Source: Diphasiastrum complanatum
Taxonomy: Eukaryota; Streptophyta; Lycopodiopsida; Lycopodiales; Lycopodiaceae
Reading direction: 5' to 3'
DNA: 64,000 bases
Assembly: GCA_029204225.1 (NCBI GenBank)
Contig: CM055108.1
Span: 11,563,782 to 11,627,781 of the forward strand
Both the position numbers and the translations under genes were made by a program. The notes beneath the pieces are model-generated. The model ran no database searches and was not told the origin of the DNA. It saw only the letters and a list, made by a program, of their open reading frames with translations. Shown piece by piece: positions 53,689 through 64,000 of the stretch. Within the stretch, counting starts at the first letter, position 1; every line of letters starts with the position of its first letter.

Positions 53689-56600
53689 CTATATTGATTT
53701 GAACATGGATCTTGGTATAACTCCAAGGTTGGCTCTATGCTTGTTGAAGGAACTTTTGCTCAAAGGTTTGGTGAGCATATCAGCAATGCAAGATGATGTG
53801 TTGATGTGCTCCAATTTGATTTCACCTCCAATGAGCTTCTCTCTCACGAAGTGATGTGCAACTTCGATATGCTTGCTCCTTGCATGGAATATTGGGTTGT
53901 TGGCAAGGGCTTGAGCTGAAATGTTGTCACACATGATCATAGGTATATCTTCTTCCATAATTATCTTTAGCTCCACTAGTAACCTCTTGATCCAAAGCAC
54001 TTCCTTTGTTGTTGTGGTGAGCGCCTTGTACTAGAGCAAGCAAACTTTTCCTTCATCATGGATGAACCCAATAGGTTGATCCACATAAATCTCTTCTTCT
54101 AGATAGCCATTTAGAAATGCATTAGAAACATCTAGTTGAAGAATTTGCCAATTGAAAAAACAAGCAAGAGAAATTATGATTCTAATTGACACCATCTTTG
54201 CAACTGGGGCAAAGGTCTCCTCATAATCAAGATTATATACTTGAGCAAAGCCTTTCGCACAAAGCCTAGCCTTGTACTTGTTGATTGTGCCATCTTGACT
54301 ATACTTGACTCAAAAAACCCATTTGCAACCAATGGTATGCTTGTTGGATGGAAGATCCACAAGCTCCTATGTATTATTGGCCATCAAAGCATCATATTCC
54401 TCCTTTATGGCAAGGTACCATTCATTTCAGTTGATAGTATCATATACATCCTTCGGCTCCTCATGAGAAATAAAATAGGCACAATTAGTGGAGTTGATTT
54501 CCACTTGCTTTCCTCTATCTTCATAGGTAAGCCTTCTTGGCTCGGATCTTTCTCTTTGAGATCTCCTTGGTGAAAAAATTCGAGGTGACTCCTCCTCAAA
54601 TCTTGGCCCCATCTCTCCATGATGATCTTCAAGGGTGATGATTGGAGTATCTTTGTGAGAATCTTTGAACTCGGCCTTCTCAAGAATGTATTTTTGATCT
54701 TCATGGAATATCACATCTCTACTCTCAATTGTAGTTGAAGTAGAGGGAACATAGATTCTGTAAGCTTTCTTGTTGGATGCATATTCAACCATGATCCCTT
54801 TAATAGAATTAGGATCATCTCTTTTCTTTGTTTCCAAGGGCATATTAACAAAGCAAGTACAACCAAAAACTCTAAGGTGTCTACCTTAGGTTTCTTCTGA
54901 AACAAGACTTCAAAAGGTGTTTTTCCAGCAAGAGCATTGTGAGGTAATCTATTGCACAAATAGTTTGCACAATTTATAGCTTCACCCCAATATTCAATAG
55001 GCAAAGAAGCTGCTACTCGAATTGCTTTAGCACATTCACATAAAGATCTGTTTTTCCTCTTAGCTACTCCATTTTGGGATGGAGAATAGGCACAAGAAAA
55101 TTCTCTCTTTATTCCTTCACCTTCACAATAATTATGAAACTGGTTGGAGATGTATTCACCTCCTCCATCACATCTTAAAGCTTTAACTTTGCAAGAAAAT
55201 TGTTTTTCTACATAAGCTTTGAAGATAAGGAAGTGATAAAAAACCATAGCCTTTGAAGAAAGTAGATACAACCAAGTGTATAGTAGTAAAGTCATTAATA
55301 AAGGTGACAAAACATGTTGCACCACCAATACTTTTAGAAGAGAAAAAATGTACATCTGAATGTATGTGTTCCAATGGATAAGTAGTCTTTATAATATGGC
55401 TTTCTGTGTGACTTTGCAATGGCACAAGCCTCACAAGGCTTGAAATCTTTAGAAAGAGATTTTGGAAGACCAACAACCTTCTCCTTCTTAACCATAGAAG
55501 TCATAGATGTAAAGTTGGGATGTCCCAACCTTCTATGCCATAGCTCCTCCTTAGATAACAAAGCAACTTCACAAAGGTTTGCATTCTCATAAGAATTCAA
55601 CTTAAAAATTCCACCACATCTAGTTCCATCAACAAGGATCTCATCTTTTCTCTTGATAAAACAAGTATTGGAGTTGAACTTTACATCACAACCATTATCA
55701 AGCAACTTTCCCACACTAATTAAGTTCTTTGTAAGTTTTGGAATGAAAAGAGCATTAGAAAGTGCAAGAACTTTTGAAGAAGCAAGTTTCAATGGAATGT
55801 TGCCAATTCCTTCTATTGGACACTCATGATCATTAGCTGTGTAAATAGATCTCTTGAGTCCTTTGAAAGGTAAGATTGAGTCAAATGACTCCTTTGAACA
55901 GCACATATGTGAAGAGGCTCCACTGTCTATGTACCAAGCTCCATCTTTCTTGAAAGGTGATGAAGAAAAACTGGACATCATAAGTGATCCTTCTCCATCA
56001 CTTGCAACAGAATCTTCTTCAATCTCTTTGGAGAGATTAGCTTGCTTGAGTTGGTTTTTCTTCTTAAAGCAATTAGAGGCATAGTGCCCCTTTTTGCCAC
56101 AGAAGAAGCACTTCACTTTCTTCTTCTTGATTTTTGAGTTAGAGGGATGAGTTGTTTCATCCTTTTCACCATTTTGATCTCAATCTTTGGCTTTGTCTTT
56201 GTTGTATGCTTGAGAGAATTGTCCTCACTCCTTCCTTTCTGCTTGCCTTTGACAAAGAGGGCTTTGACACTTCCACCATGTTCAAGTTTGTTCATCCTGG
56301 AGAGTTTATAGCTTTGTCTAGATTCTTCATAAATAAGAATTCCTTGGAGAGTTTCTAGATTAGGTAACTCCTCCTTAATAGCAAAAGACTGAACAAGATT
56401 ATCATAGTCATCTCTCAAGCCATTCAGTATGACTTGAACTAGCTCAACTTGGTTAATGGTAACACCAACATAGGAAAGCTCTCTATGTAAATCTTTAACT
56501 CTCAGAACATAGTTAGATGCACTCTCTTCACTTCTTTGGAAACTTGGAAAATCTGATTCCTAAGAGTGAGTATTCTAGAAGTATTCTTTGCTTCATAGAT

Positions 56601-56882
56601 GGTCTTTAGTGCATCCCAAGCTTCTTTAGCTGTAGTGCAAGATCCTATCTCTCTCAAAATTTCATTAGATACATTCATCTTAATGAAATGTAGAGCCATT
56701 CTAGCTCTCTTCTTATATTTAGGAATTTCAACCTGTGCTTGAGGCTCCTCCTCAACACCAAGCACAATATCCATAACGTCCTAGAGTATCAAAACAGACT
56801 CCATTTTTAACTTCCAAATTGAGTAATTAGAAGTGGGTAGTCTTTCACTGGCTTCTAGAAGATATCCTCCCTGAGATGCCAT
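53689..56882 (-). pseudogene. Ty1/copia gag-pol of element D, with RT core deleted
   Basis: The minus strand from ATG at 56882 gives gag (MASQGGYLLEASERLPTSNY, a TAG at about 56784, KMNVSNEILREIGSCTTAKE), zinc knuckle CFFCGKKGHYASNC (56111 down), protease WYIDSGASSHMCC, pre-integrase ELWHRRLGHPNFTSM, integrase (LRCDGGGEYISNQF, SQNGVAKRKNRS), a linker, and the RT start (NKYKARLCAKGFAQ, FAPVAKM, AFLNGYLEEEIYVDQP). At about 54035 the text jumps to RNase H (ALTTTTKEVLWIKRLLVELK, CDNISAQALANNP), so the RT palm including YVDD and most of RNase H are gone. RSDNGGE reads RCDGGGE, and the catalytic-Glu region AERKN reads AKRKN, a loss of the integrase Glu. Many frame breaks. Confidence 0.93.
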
Positions 56883-57641
56883 TATAATGAAGACTTCTTA
56901 GTTATTGGATTGAGATATGTTTGAGCTTGTTCCTATCAGACTTAGAGTTGCTGCTCTCTTTCACTATATGTATTTTCAAGGTTGAACTACCTTCCTATGT
57001 GAAACACTTGCAACTTATATTTGAGATGAATCTCAAATATTCCACAAGACAAGTTATCTAGATCAGACACAAAAAGTGGTTTGAGACACTTTGGCTGGTT
57101 TGAATCCTACTTTTGGCACGTGTGAAATGCTTCAAAAGAAAATACTATTGACACTCAGAAGGCTCAAAGGGTGTTCAAATACTTCAAACTCAGTCTTGAT
57201 CTACAGTTTCTTGTGTTGGATGCTCAAAACAATGGATTCAAAACAAAGTATAATTGAATCAAATCAAAATGCTGTCACTCGGATTTTGGACCTATCCCTA
57301 TCCTCTTTAAGAGCTTATAACTCTTGCTAGACACATCAGATTGATTTGGTTTTAATTTCTATGAAAAGTGTAGATCAAATGCTTTCCATCAAGTTATAAC
57401 ACTGCTATCTTTGGATCTATAGATAAGGAGAACAAAGGGACTGAAAAACTCTGATTTTCACACGTGCGAAATTTCAGAATTTCGTACTGCCTCAATTTAG
57501 GTCTAAAAATCTAGTTCAAGTCCGATTTAATCCAAATACACTTCAGAGAAAGGTTAGAAAAAGTGCAAAACTGCGTTTTTGCTTGATTTAGCTCTCAGTT
57601 TCTTGTACAATCAGAGTTGTTAGCATGCAAATCTTAATGAG
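56883..57641 (-). other. leader of element D
   Basis: About 760 bp between PBS and gag. No ORF of note. TTTCACACGTGCGAAA lies near 57458 and TTGGCACGTGTGAAA near 57115, further CACGTG sites. Confidence 0.6.
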
Positions 57642-57653
57642 GCTCTGATACCA
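57642..57653 (-). other. primer-binding site of element D
   Basis: GCTCTGATACCA on the plus strand, abutting the LTR at 57654. Confidence 0.93.
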
Positions 57654-58437
57654 TGACAAAATTTCCAGAATTCACACATGTGAGAAATGTCACAAGAGTG
57701 ACTGATCTTAATTAAGCTTTGTGATTGGCACTATAACCTGATTCTAGATTGATCAACAAAATCTAGTTCAGAAGAAATGGCTAAAATTCACAATCTAGCA
57801 TGCTAATCAACAGATTATGATAGCAATGAATCAAAGAATGAATAAAAGTACAAGTTTTCAGTGTATGAGCATTAGCCTCAACACGAGTTAGAGAGAGAGA
57901 GCTAGAGAGATAACAAGCAATATTTGTTTAGATCCAAAATGGCATGAGATAGCTACAAAACTTTGGTTCTTCATCATTGATTGTGTGGAGAGCTACACAT
58001 ATTTATGGAGTTTGAGGTAGCTCGAGGTAGAACCACATCTATCCATTCCAAAATGACATCTAGAGTCTATGTGACATTTGTCACTTGTCATGCATGAAAT
58101 TCTACCAACTTTTTACAAGTGTACTAGTTCTAACTAGAAATGTCCAAATCATCATGCATGTGTCCATTACACATTGTGCATGCCTTGCATGTCACTATGG
58201 ATCACTTACAATTAATGCATGTGAATTGCCACGAGTTTCTACAAGCATAATCATGCTAATTCTATGTCTACAAACTATATGCAAGTTGCATTTATCAAAC
58301 TAGATAATACATAACCATGTAGCTCGAGTTCTATGTAGGCCAAACTTGGCATTTTGCATTAATGAGCTACATACTTGCATGGTACAACATTTGTAGCAAG
58401 CCAAGAAATCAATATGGACTGTTTTTCAATTTTAACA
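57654..58437 (-). repeat. 5' LTR of element D
   Basis: 784 bp. The palindrome is CACACATGTGAG here, against CACACGTGTGGG in the 3' LTR: a C-to-T change in the CpG of the CACGTG core. Confidence 0.93.
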
Positions 58438-59645
58438 AGGACAACCAAATGACTCCCTGACAAAAGTACAGAAGAGACAATTGATTCATAAGGCTCAACC
58501 TTATCAATTAATTGCAGGACAATTGTATCGTCGTGGATCAGATTATATTTTATGAAGGTGTGTTTTACTGCATGAAGTACCAGATTTAATCATGTTTTCA
58601 CATAATGGCATGGGTGGAGGACACTTCTCTACAGATATTACTGTTCGCAAACTTTTACAATCAGGTTGTTGGTGGCCTATGTTTCACAAGGACATAAAAA
58701 ATTTTATTCAGACATGTGATGTTTGCCAGTGAGCACGACGACCTACTCGACAGAACTATGAATTCTTGCATTCAGTTTTATCGCAAGCACCGTTTGAAAA
58801 TGGGGAGTGGATTATGTTGGACCTATTCACCTGTCGCGCAAGGATCTCAGGCCCGATACATTATCGTCGCAACTGATTATATGACCAAGTGGGCTGAAGC
58901 CAAAGCTGTCAAAGTTGCTGATGCGAAATCTATGGCCAAGTTTCTATATGAAAATATTATAATCAGATTTGGATGTCCGATTGAGATTGTCAGTGACCGG
59001 GGTACACACTTTGTTAATCAAACAATAAAGTACTTACTGGAAGATTTTTTTGTTATACACAGATTCAGTACTCCCTACTATTCTAGAGGGAATGGCCAAG
59101 CTGAATCTTCCAATAAGATTCTTTGCACCATTATGACAAAGACAGTTGAAGCAAGTCGGTCTGATTGGGAACATAAACTGTATTCAACATTACAAGCATT
59201 CAAAACCGCTTACAAAAATAGTACAAATCAAACACCTTTTCAACTGGTTTATGGTCAAGATGTTGTCATGCCGATTGAAGTTTTAATCCCATCTTTACGC
59301 ATAGCAGCAACAGAACGATTAAGTGATGACAAGTCTTTACAACTCCGTCATGAAGCGTTGCACAAATAATGTGAAACCCGATTGATGGCAGTTCATGCCT
59401 TAGTAGCAGAGAAAGCACGCCGCAAGGCATGGCACAATCATCGATTACACAAAAAAGATCTGAAACCAGAAGATCTGGCGTTGATGTATAAAACCAAACT
59501 GATTAAGGGAAAGTTGAAGTTTATATGTGAAGGCCCGTATAAAGTGAAGAAAATCTTGAACTATGGCGCAGTAATTCTTGAGCACTTGGATGGAAAACGA
59601 TTTGATACTCTGGTGAATGGCAGCCGATTACGCAAGTTTTGGTAG
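58438..59645 (+). pseudogene. gypsy G2 integrase
   Basis: 5'-truncated at 58438. A damaged zinc-finger stretch (GGGHFSTDI-like, then TCDVCQ near 58720) is followed by a frame from about 58850 with the core: ARYIIVATDYMTKWAEAKAV, IRFGCPIEIVSDRGTHFVNQ, GNGQAESSNKIL (the catalytic D, D and E are present), PFQLVYGQDVVMPIEVLIPS, LRHEALHK, a TAA at 59367, then AVHALVAEKARRKAWHNHRL, GPYKVKKILNYGAVILEHL and VNGSRLRKFW to TAG at 59643. Only a few stops break it, so it is younger than G1. No chromodomain. RT and RNase H are not present to the left, where element D sits. Confidence 0.9.
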
Positions 59646-60554
59646 CCTGCTCCGCCAGTTCAGCAAGCCTGATCTCAATATTTTTTTAAAAATTTTAATT
59701 GTTTTTCAATTTTTTATTTTCAGTACTTAATTTGTTGAGATTTTTGGAAAAAGTCACCAAAAAAAAAAAGTAAAGCAAGAAATAAGAAAAGACTGATGAG
59801 CAAAAGTCAGAAAGTCATCAGCATAGGAAAAAGGAAACACAATAATTCTTTGATGGAAAAAGACTTAGAAAATCACTGTTTTGGTCAGATTTGGCCTATA
59901 CAGTACTAGAAACCTTCACTGAGCTCTCAGACTGTACATCCACTCTAGATTTATCTAATTTAAGGTGGGCAAAAGTTTCTATCAAGAGAAAATGCAATTT
60001 TTGAGTTAGGCGAAGTATCACTGATATGCCATTGTGGGAACCTTCATCGAGCATCTTAACCTCATTATGAACCTTCGTTGACCTGCTAGATAATCTTAAA
60101 ATGTTAAAATTAGGTAGGTTCAGATTGTAAAAAAATGCATTTATGACAGTACCTGGGCGAAGGACCCTCCTCGGCGAAGGTTCATCCTTCGCCGGATCTG
60201 GAAAACATTAGCCTGATAGGTTCAGATCCCCAGAAACCTTCGCCGAGATTTTTATAGCCTATTTTCACAGTACTGTACATGCTAACAAATTTTTGTTCAG
60301 AACTGATCAGCCAAAGTAGTATTCAGTGTAATGGACCCACCAAATTCACCTATAAGTTGACTGAATTCGATTTATTCCTCACTTGTGCTAGCGAAGCTCT
60401 TGCAAATTTTTCTTGCGACTAAAGCCTTCCAAAATTTCTGCATTGCTTTCTAATACACTTTTACGCGTTTTATGTTTCCTTTCTGATCATCATATCTTCT
60501 ACCGATACATCCCAGTCTCCGCGCTATACTATCCATCGTGATGTCCCATCTGTA
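59646..60554 (+). other. spacer between integrase and accessory ORF of G2
   Basis: About 900 bp without a convincing ORF. Repeated motif GAACCTTC(A/G)(C/T)(C/T)GAG near 59911, 60041, 60070 and 60234, and inverted GGCGAAGG near 60153 and 60171. CCTTCGCC at 60187 can pair with the GGCGAAGG copies. It may carry the promoter or splice acceptor for the downstream ORF, but none is certain. Confidence 0.5.
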
Positions 60555-63428
60555 ATGGACATCATGATTCTTCCTAGCACAAGCATGGTCACTCAGTGGA
60601 TGACCCTTGTGGAGCTACTGCTCACTGCAATGGGTATTCATGAGAGAGTCTTTTCGGGCAGCATCAATATGGATTTCATCACTCTTGCCTTCAGTACGTG
60701 GAAGGAAGAGAAATCCAAATTTTATATCACTTTTCAGGGAGCCACACATAAGGTGCATGTCACTGAGGCCTCCCTTGCAGCTATAGGTATAGCATCTAGC
60801 ATGCAGGCCTTACCCAATCATAAGCACGCCAAACAGACCATCAAACCATATATTGACCTCACCAATGATCTGCATTGGACCAATGATGGCTACCTTCTGG
60901 AAGCTATCACTGAGCCTTCAATCCATGCTGCCGCCCAGCTACTGAACAACTTCTTGATGGTTGGCAACCTTAGGAAAGACCGCATCACATCACAAATCCT
61001 CCATAGGATAGTGGAGTCCCACACCAAGTCAGCCAAAGCCCCTCTTGAATCGTATAATTGGTTCAAGACTGTTTCTGGTGAGCTCAAACGAGCTATTAAG
61101 TAAGGCCAATACTAAGCAACAGTTCGCTGCCGGCTCTTTATTGTCCCTTTTAGCTGCTTCTCATTTAGAAAACAGAATCCATGGCTTCCACCAAGATTTT
61201 GTGCTTTCGGTCTACGAAGAAGCACCGGCCGAGTCATCTCACCAGGCCTCGAGTTTTCATAGTCATTGTCTTCCACGCAGCGAGATCGTTATTCTTGACT
61301 TGCCTTCCGCATCACGATGTCGCACTAGGCATACCTCGTCAGCTGCGCTTCCACCCCCTGCTGCTGTTCACACGGAACTTCCCATTCTCCCAGCCTCTAA
61401 TGCTTCCCTCACCTCTGCTTCCATTCAAGGACAGTCTGTGACCATTGGGCCTACCATTCCCATCACAGCTGCCCAGGCCGCCTCACCCCCACACACCGAG
61501 GCCACCTCCCCAAACACACAGTTCTTCATGGATATGTTCAATGATTCCGATCCCCTTGGGGCCACCAAAATATTTGAAATTCCCCAGAGCCCTATGCCCT
61601 TTGAATTCCAATCCCCTGAAAGAGGATTCAGACATATCCATGAATCTACTGTTGATGTTGAAGATGTCAGCCAGCAACTTCATATGAAAGATAGTCCAGT
61701 CGCACTTCGGGTCGACAAAGCTATAAAATCACCAAAACAGTTCGACGCCACAATGCCTGAAGGGTTTGAAGAGGAAGACCATTTTGAAGAAGAAGACATA
61801 GTAGCACCTATTCCACGCCAACCAAGGATAGCTCCATCAGGTCTTCCTGTTGCTGTCGCCTCCACAACCGTCGATTTTGGGGATGCTCTAGGTTTGGTTT
61901 CAAGCCTTGCATAAGTGATCCAGTTGATGCTGGATAAGAAGAAAGAAATGGAACAGAGAATCTCTGATTTGGGGTCCGAAAACACTCTGATCAGCCAGAA
62001 ACTTGTCCAGCTGGATCGAGAGTTAAAGATTGTCAAACAATACGAAGACAAGGTTGAAGCCGAAAAGAAGTTGGCCCAGCAACAAGTTGATCGCTTGGAA
62101 GAGTACATCAGCTTCCTACAAAATGCCCTGACAATCGCACAAGATCAGGTGGATAAGGTCGTGCAGGATGCAAAGCAACAGGTGCAACTGCTGAAGGGCA
62201 ATTACAGATGGCTGAACAAGATCGCATGTGGCTTCAAGGTGAATTGGATGTGACCACCCTTGAGTGTGATACATATCTTCAAACGCAAATACGAGACCAT
62301 CCGGTTACACCGACGGAGATTGCGTATTTGTTCAAAAAAGTGGAGACATACAAAGTGGCCCTTCAGAGATTTCAAGGCCACTTTGATAGGTTCAAAGGAG
62401 CAACTTCAACCAAGTTGGCAAAGGCTAAAGAGACCATTACCTCCTATGAAAAAGCAGCCGCTCGAGTGTTGGAAGCTGGACCACAAATCCCCGTACCGGT
62501 CATGCCGCAATTCTCCCCTCTGCGCCAAGAAGTCGTACCAATGGATACAGGGGTTGATTCGAGCATGGACCAATGGGGAGCTCCAGATATAGTAGACCAA
62601 CCGCCAACCATACCGGCAGTACAAGCGGGTCCATCTTCATCAAGGACAACACCTCTATTCAAAAGGCCCATCAGCGTCGAGGATCAGATCCAGACCTTCT
62701 TAAAGCAACATCCGCATGAGTCCTCGCGTGGTGGATGGATTCTGAAGTCTAAGACCTCCGAGATCAAGGCTGGCAAAGAGTTGGACAAAATACCTGCATT
62801 GGGAGAGTAGTCGGCATGGAGAATCACGATTTTTGAGAAAACTTTGGAATCAATTAGGAGTTGCGTCGCCAGCCCTCGCCAATTGCGGGTAGATCCATAT
62901 TACGTGCCAATCCCGCGAAGAAATAAATGAAAAGATTTGGAATTGGCTATGGACAAAATCACCATCCATACGCCCAATTGGCCAATCATCCATCAGACTT
63001 ACAGCTGGAACATCTCAGTGGATTTCCATCGCGTCTTACTAGCCTATCAATGAGAGTTTGTCCACTCTCCAGATCCAACGGTGCGACAATCAGCAATGTT
63101 TGCTAAAGATCTAACTCTATTGGCATCAGTGGTAACCAGATGGGACGATTGCCTCCCTCCTCTGGCATTCGATCCAAATAAGCCAATGGCCTCAGAGCAA
63201 ATCAAAGATTAGTTGTCGGTTGCTCGTTTATATTTTCGTGCGGCAATGATGGGAGGCTCTTGGGAATCACGCTTCACATCGTGGACAACCTCCAAGTGGA
63301 TTGCCGGAGCCCACCGTTGTTTCCTGCCACACAATTTGGATTTTAATACTGCACGCCTCGATTTTATGGAGAAGATGCAGCATCATTTAATCAAGATTCG
63401 ACGCGAAGCCAATAAAAGTCCCCAATAA
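60555..63428 (+). pseudogene. gypsy G2 accessory ORF3, about 950 codons
   Basis: Starts at 60555 (MDIMILPSTSMVTQWMTLVE). N-terminal globular part to about 61100: DFITLAFSTWKEEKSKFYIT, ASLAAIGIASS, AAQLLNNFLMVGNLRKDRIT. A shift leads into a Pro/Ser/Thr-rich linker (61100-61650) and an acidic stretch; a TAA lies at 61912. Then come a coiled coil (61920-62240: KKEMEQRISDLGSENTLISQ, EAEKKLAQQQVDRLEEYI), a shift back, VETYKVALQRFQGHFDRFKG, another Pro-rich stretch, and the C-terminal domain (VDPYYVPIPRRN, WPIIHQTYSWNISV, WDDCLPPLAFDPNK, ARLYFRAAMMGG) to TAA at 63428. About five stops and two shifts. The same domains occur at 17413-18215 and, N-terminally, at 51618-52800. No enzyme motif is seen; a structural role is a guess. 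Confidence 0.75.
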
Positions 63429-63461
63429 CTGCATATTGTAGGTGTCGTGAGACCGCCACCA

Positions 63462-63478
63462 GTTTTGGTGGGGGATAC
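63462..63478 (+). other. polypurine tract of gypsy G2
   Basis: TTTTGGTGGGGGATAC directly before TGTTGGAGG. The G-rich form is usual for plant gypsy elements. Confidence 0.7.
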
Positions 63479-64000
63479 TGTTGGAGGGTTTGTGGATCTC
63501 AAGGCAACCCTAACCCTAGTTAATAAGTGAGAGGGATTTGGCACCCTGCATGTGTAAGTCCAACCCGGTGATCACACAGTTATTTGATTGATTAGTTAAA
63601 AGGTAATAAAAGGACTTTAGGCCTTTTTGCGGAACTCTTAATGTCGCAAGGCCTAAATGTCAAGTTAGTGAATAAAGTTGGGTTTCCCTCCAATTTTGAT
63701 GGTTCCCACACTTTTTTAAATTTGAATAAAAAGAGAGGCAAGACTGGACCAATAGAATTTAGAGGCCAGGGTCCTCCTCTCTACTATAAGAAGGGACCAA
63801 CTCGAGTTGCTCCTCATGTTCATTTCCTCATTTTAATAAAGCAATTGGTTCTCTTCAGAAATAGATTGATGAATGTACTTGCTCTCTATCACTTTTCCTC
63901 CATCTCTCATGCTTATTTGGATTTTGCTAATTGTTGGATCTAAGTGTTTTTGGGATTGTATGTTATTATACTTTTTATGAGAGAGAAAGGGGGAGACAGA
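63479..64000 (+). repeat. 3' LTR of gypsy G2, partial
   Basis: Starts TGTTGGAGGG after the PPT and runs out of the window; at least 522 bp. Contains CTCTCTACTATAAGAAGG near 63776, a possible TATA region. Confidence 0.65.

Larger units (their letters stand above)
52890..58437 (-). mobile_element. element D: decayed minus-strand Ty1/copia
   Basis: LTRs at 57654-58437 (5', 784 bp) and 52890-53671 (3', 782 bp), PBS at 57642-57653, PPT at 53672-53680 and an internal gag-pol in pieces. The LTRs differ at a modest number of positions plus small indels, roughly 2-3% by eye, so D is older than A and C. The flanks (AGAGA on the left, AGGAC on the right) do not form a clear TSD. It separates the accessory ORF of gypsy G1 from the integrase of G2. 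Autonomous movement is excluded by stops and by loss of the RT core. Confidence 0.93.

Noticed and set aside
52885-58442. A 5-bp TSD for element D
   Set aside because: Left AGAGA and right AGGAC match at only three of five positions, so no TSD is claimed.

Overview
This window looks like nuclear DNA from a plant with a large, repeat-rich genome. It is AT-rich, almost all recognisable coding sequence comes from Ty1/copia and Ty3/gypsy LTR retrotransposons, and the copia-type elements all use the plant-style TGGTATCAGAGC initiator-Met primer-binding site (PBS). The species cannot be fixed from the sequence; a fern, lycophyte, gymnosperm or other large-genome plant would fit. No bacterial, organellar, rRNA, tRNA or CRISPR feature was seen.

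Layout. 1-1400: edge of a possible host gene on the minus strand (short first exon with a GT donor). 2982-6390: minus-strand gypsy and copia wreckage. 6392-12824: element A, an intact autonomous copia with a 1317-codon polyprotein, two 656-bp LTRs differing at one visible base, and TSD ACCTA. 12825-16500: minus-strand copia remnants. 16560-18215: 3' end of a minus-strand gypsy (accessory ORF plus LTR). 18165-28224: remnant C2 of a non-autonomous family, interrupted at 19255-25299 by element B, a copia with TSD ATTTC whose 5' LTR end, PBS and leader have been flipped in place. 28225-31515: gypsy remnant. 31535-34011: two convergent, intron-containing, non-retroelement gene fragments. 34202-34755: copia gag relic. 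35688-41393: element C, a 5.7-kb non-autonomous LTR element with two 866-bp LTRs in which no difference was seen, TSD TCCCC, and a 671-codon ORF with no pol enzymes. 41399-47376: more copia, gypsy and LTR pieces. 48110-52800: gypsy G1 (RT, RNase H, INT, accessory ORF). 52890-58437: element D, a decayed minus-strand copia. 58438-64000: gypsy G2 (INT, long accessory ORF, PPT, start of 3' LTR).

How the parts fit. A has every enzyme a copia needs. C has LTRs, PBS, polypurine tract (PPT) and a gag-like zinc-knuckle ORF, but no protease, integrase or RT, so it must have been moved in trans; its PBS, PPT core and LTR termini match those of the copia elements. The LTRs of A, B, C, C2 and D also share a CACACGTGTG palindrome. 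The gypsy elements carry a third ORF downstream of integrase, seen here in several partly overlapping fragments. The main candidates for something undescribed are element C with its internally duplicated ORF, the in-place inversion in B, and the gypsy accessory ORF.
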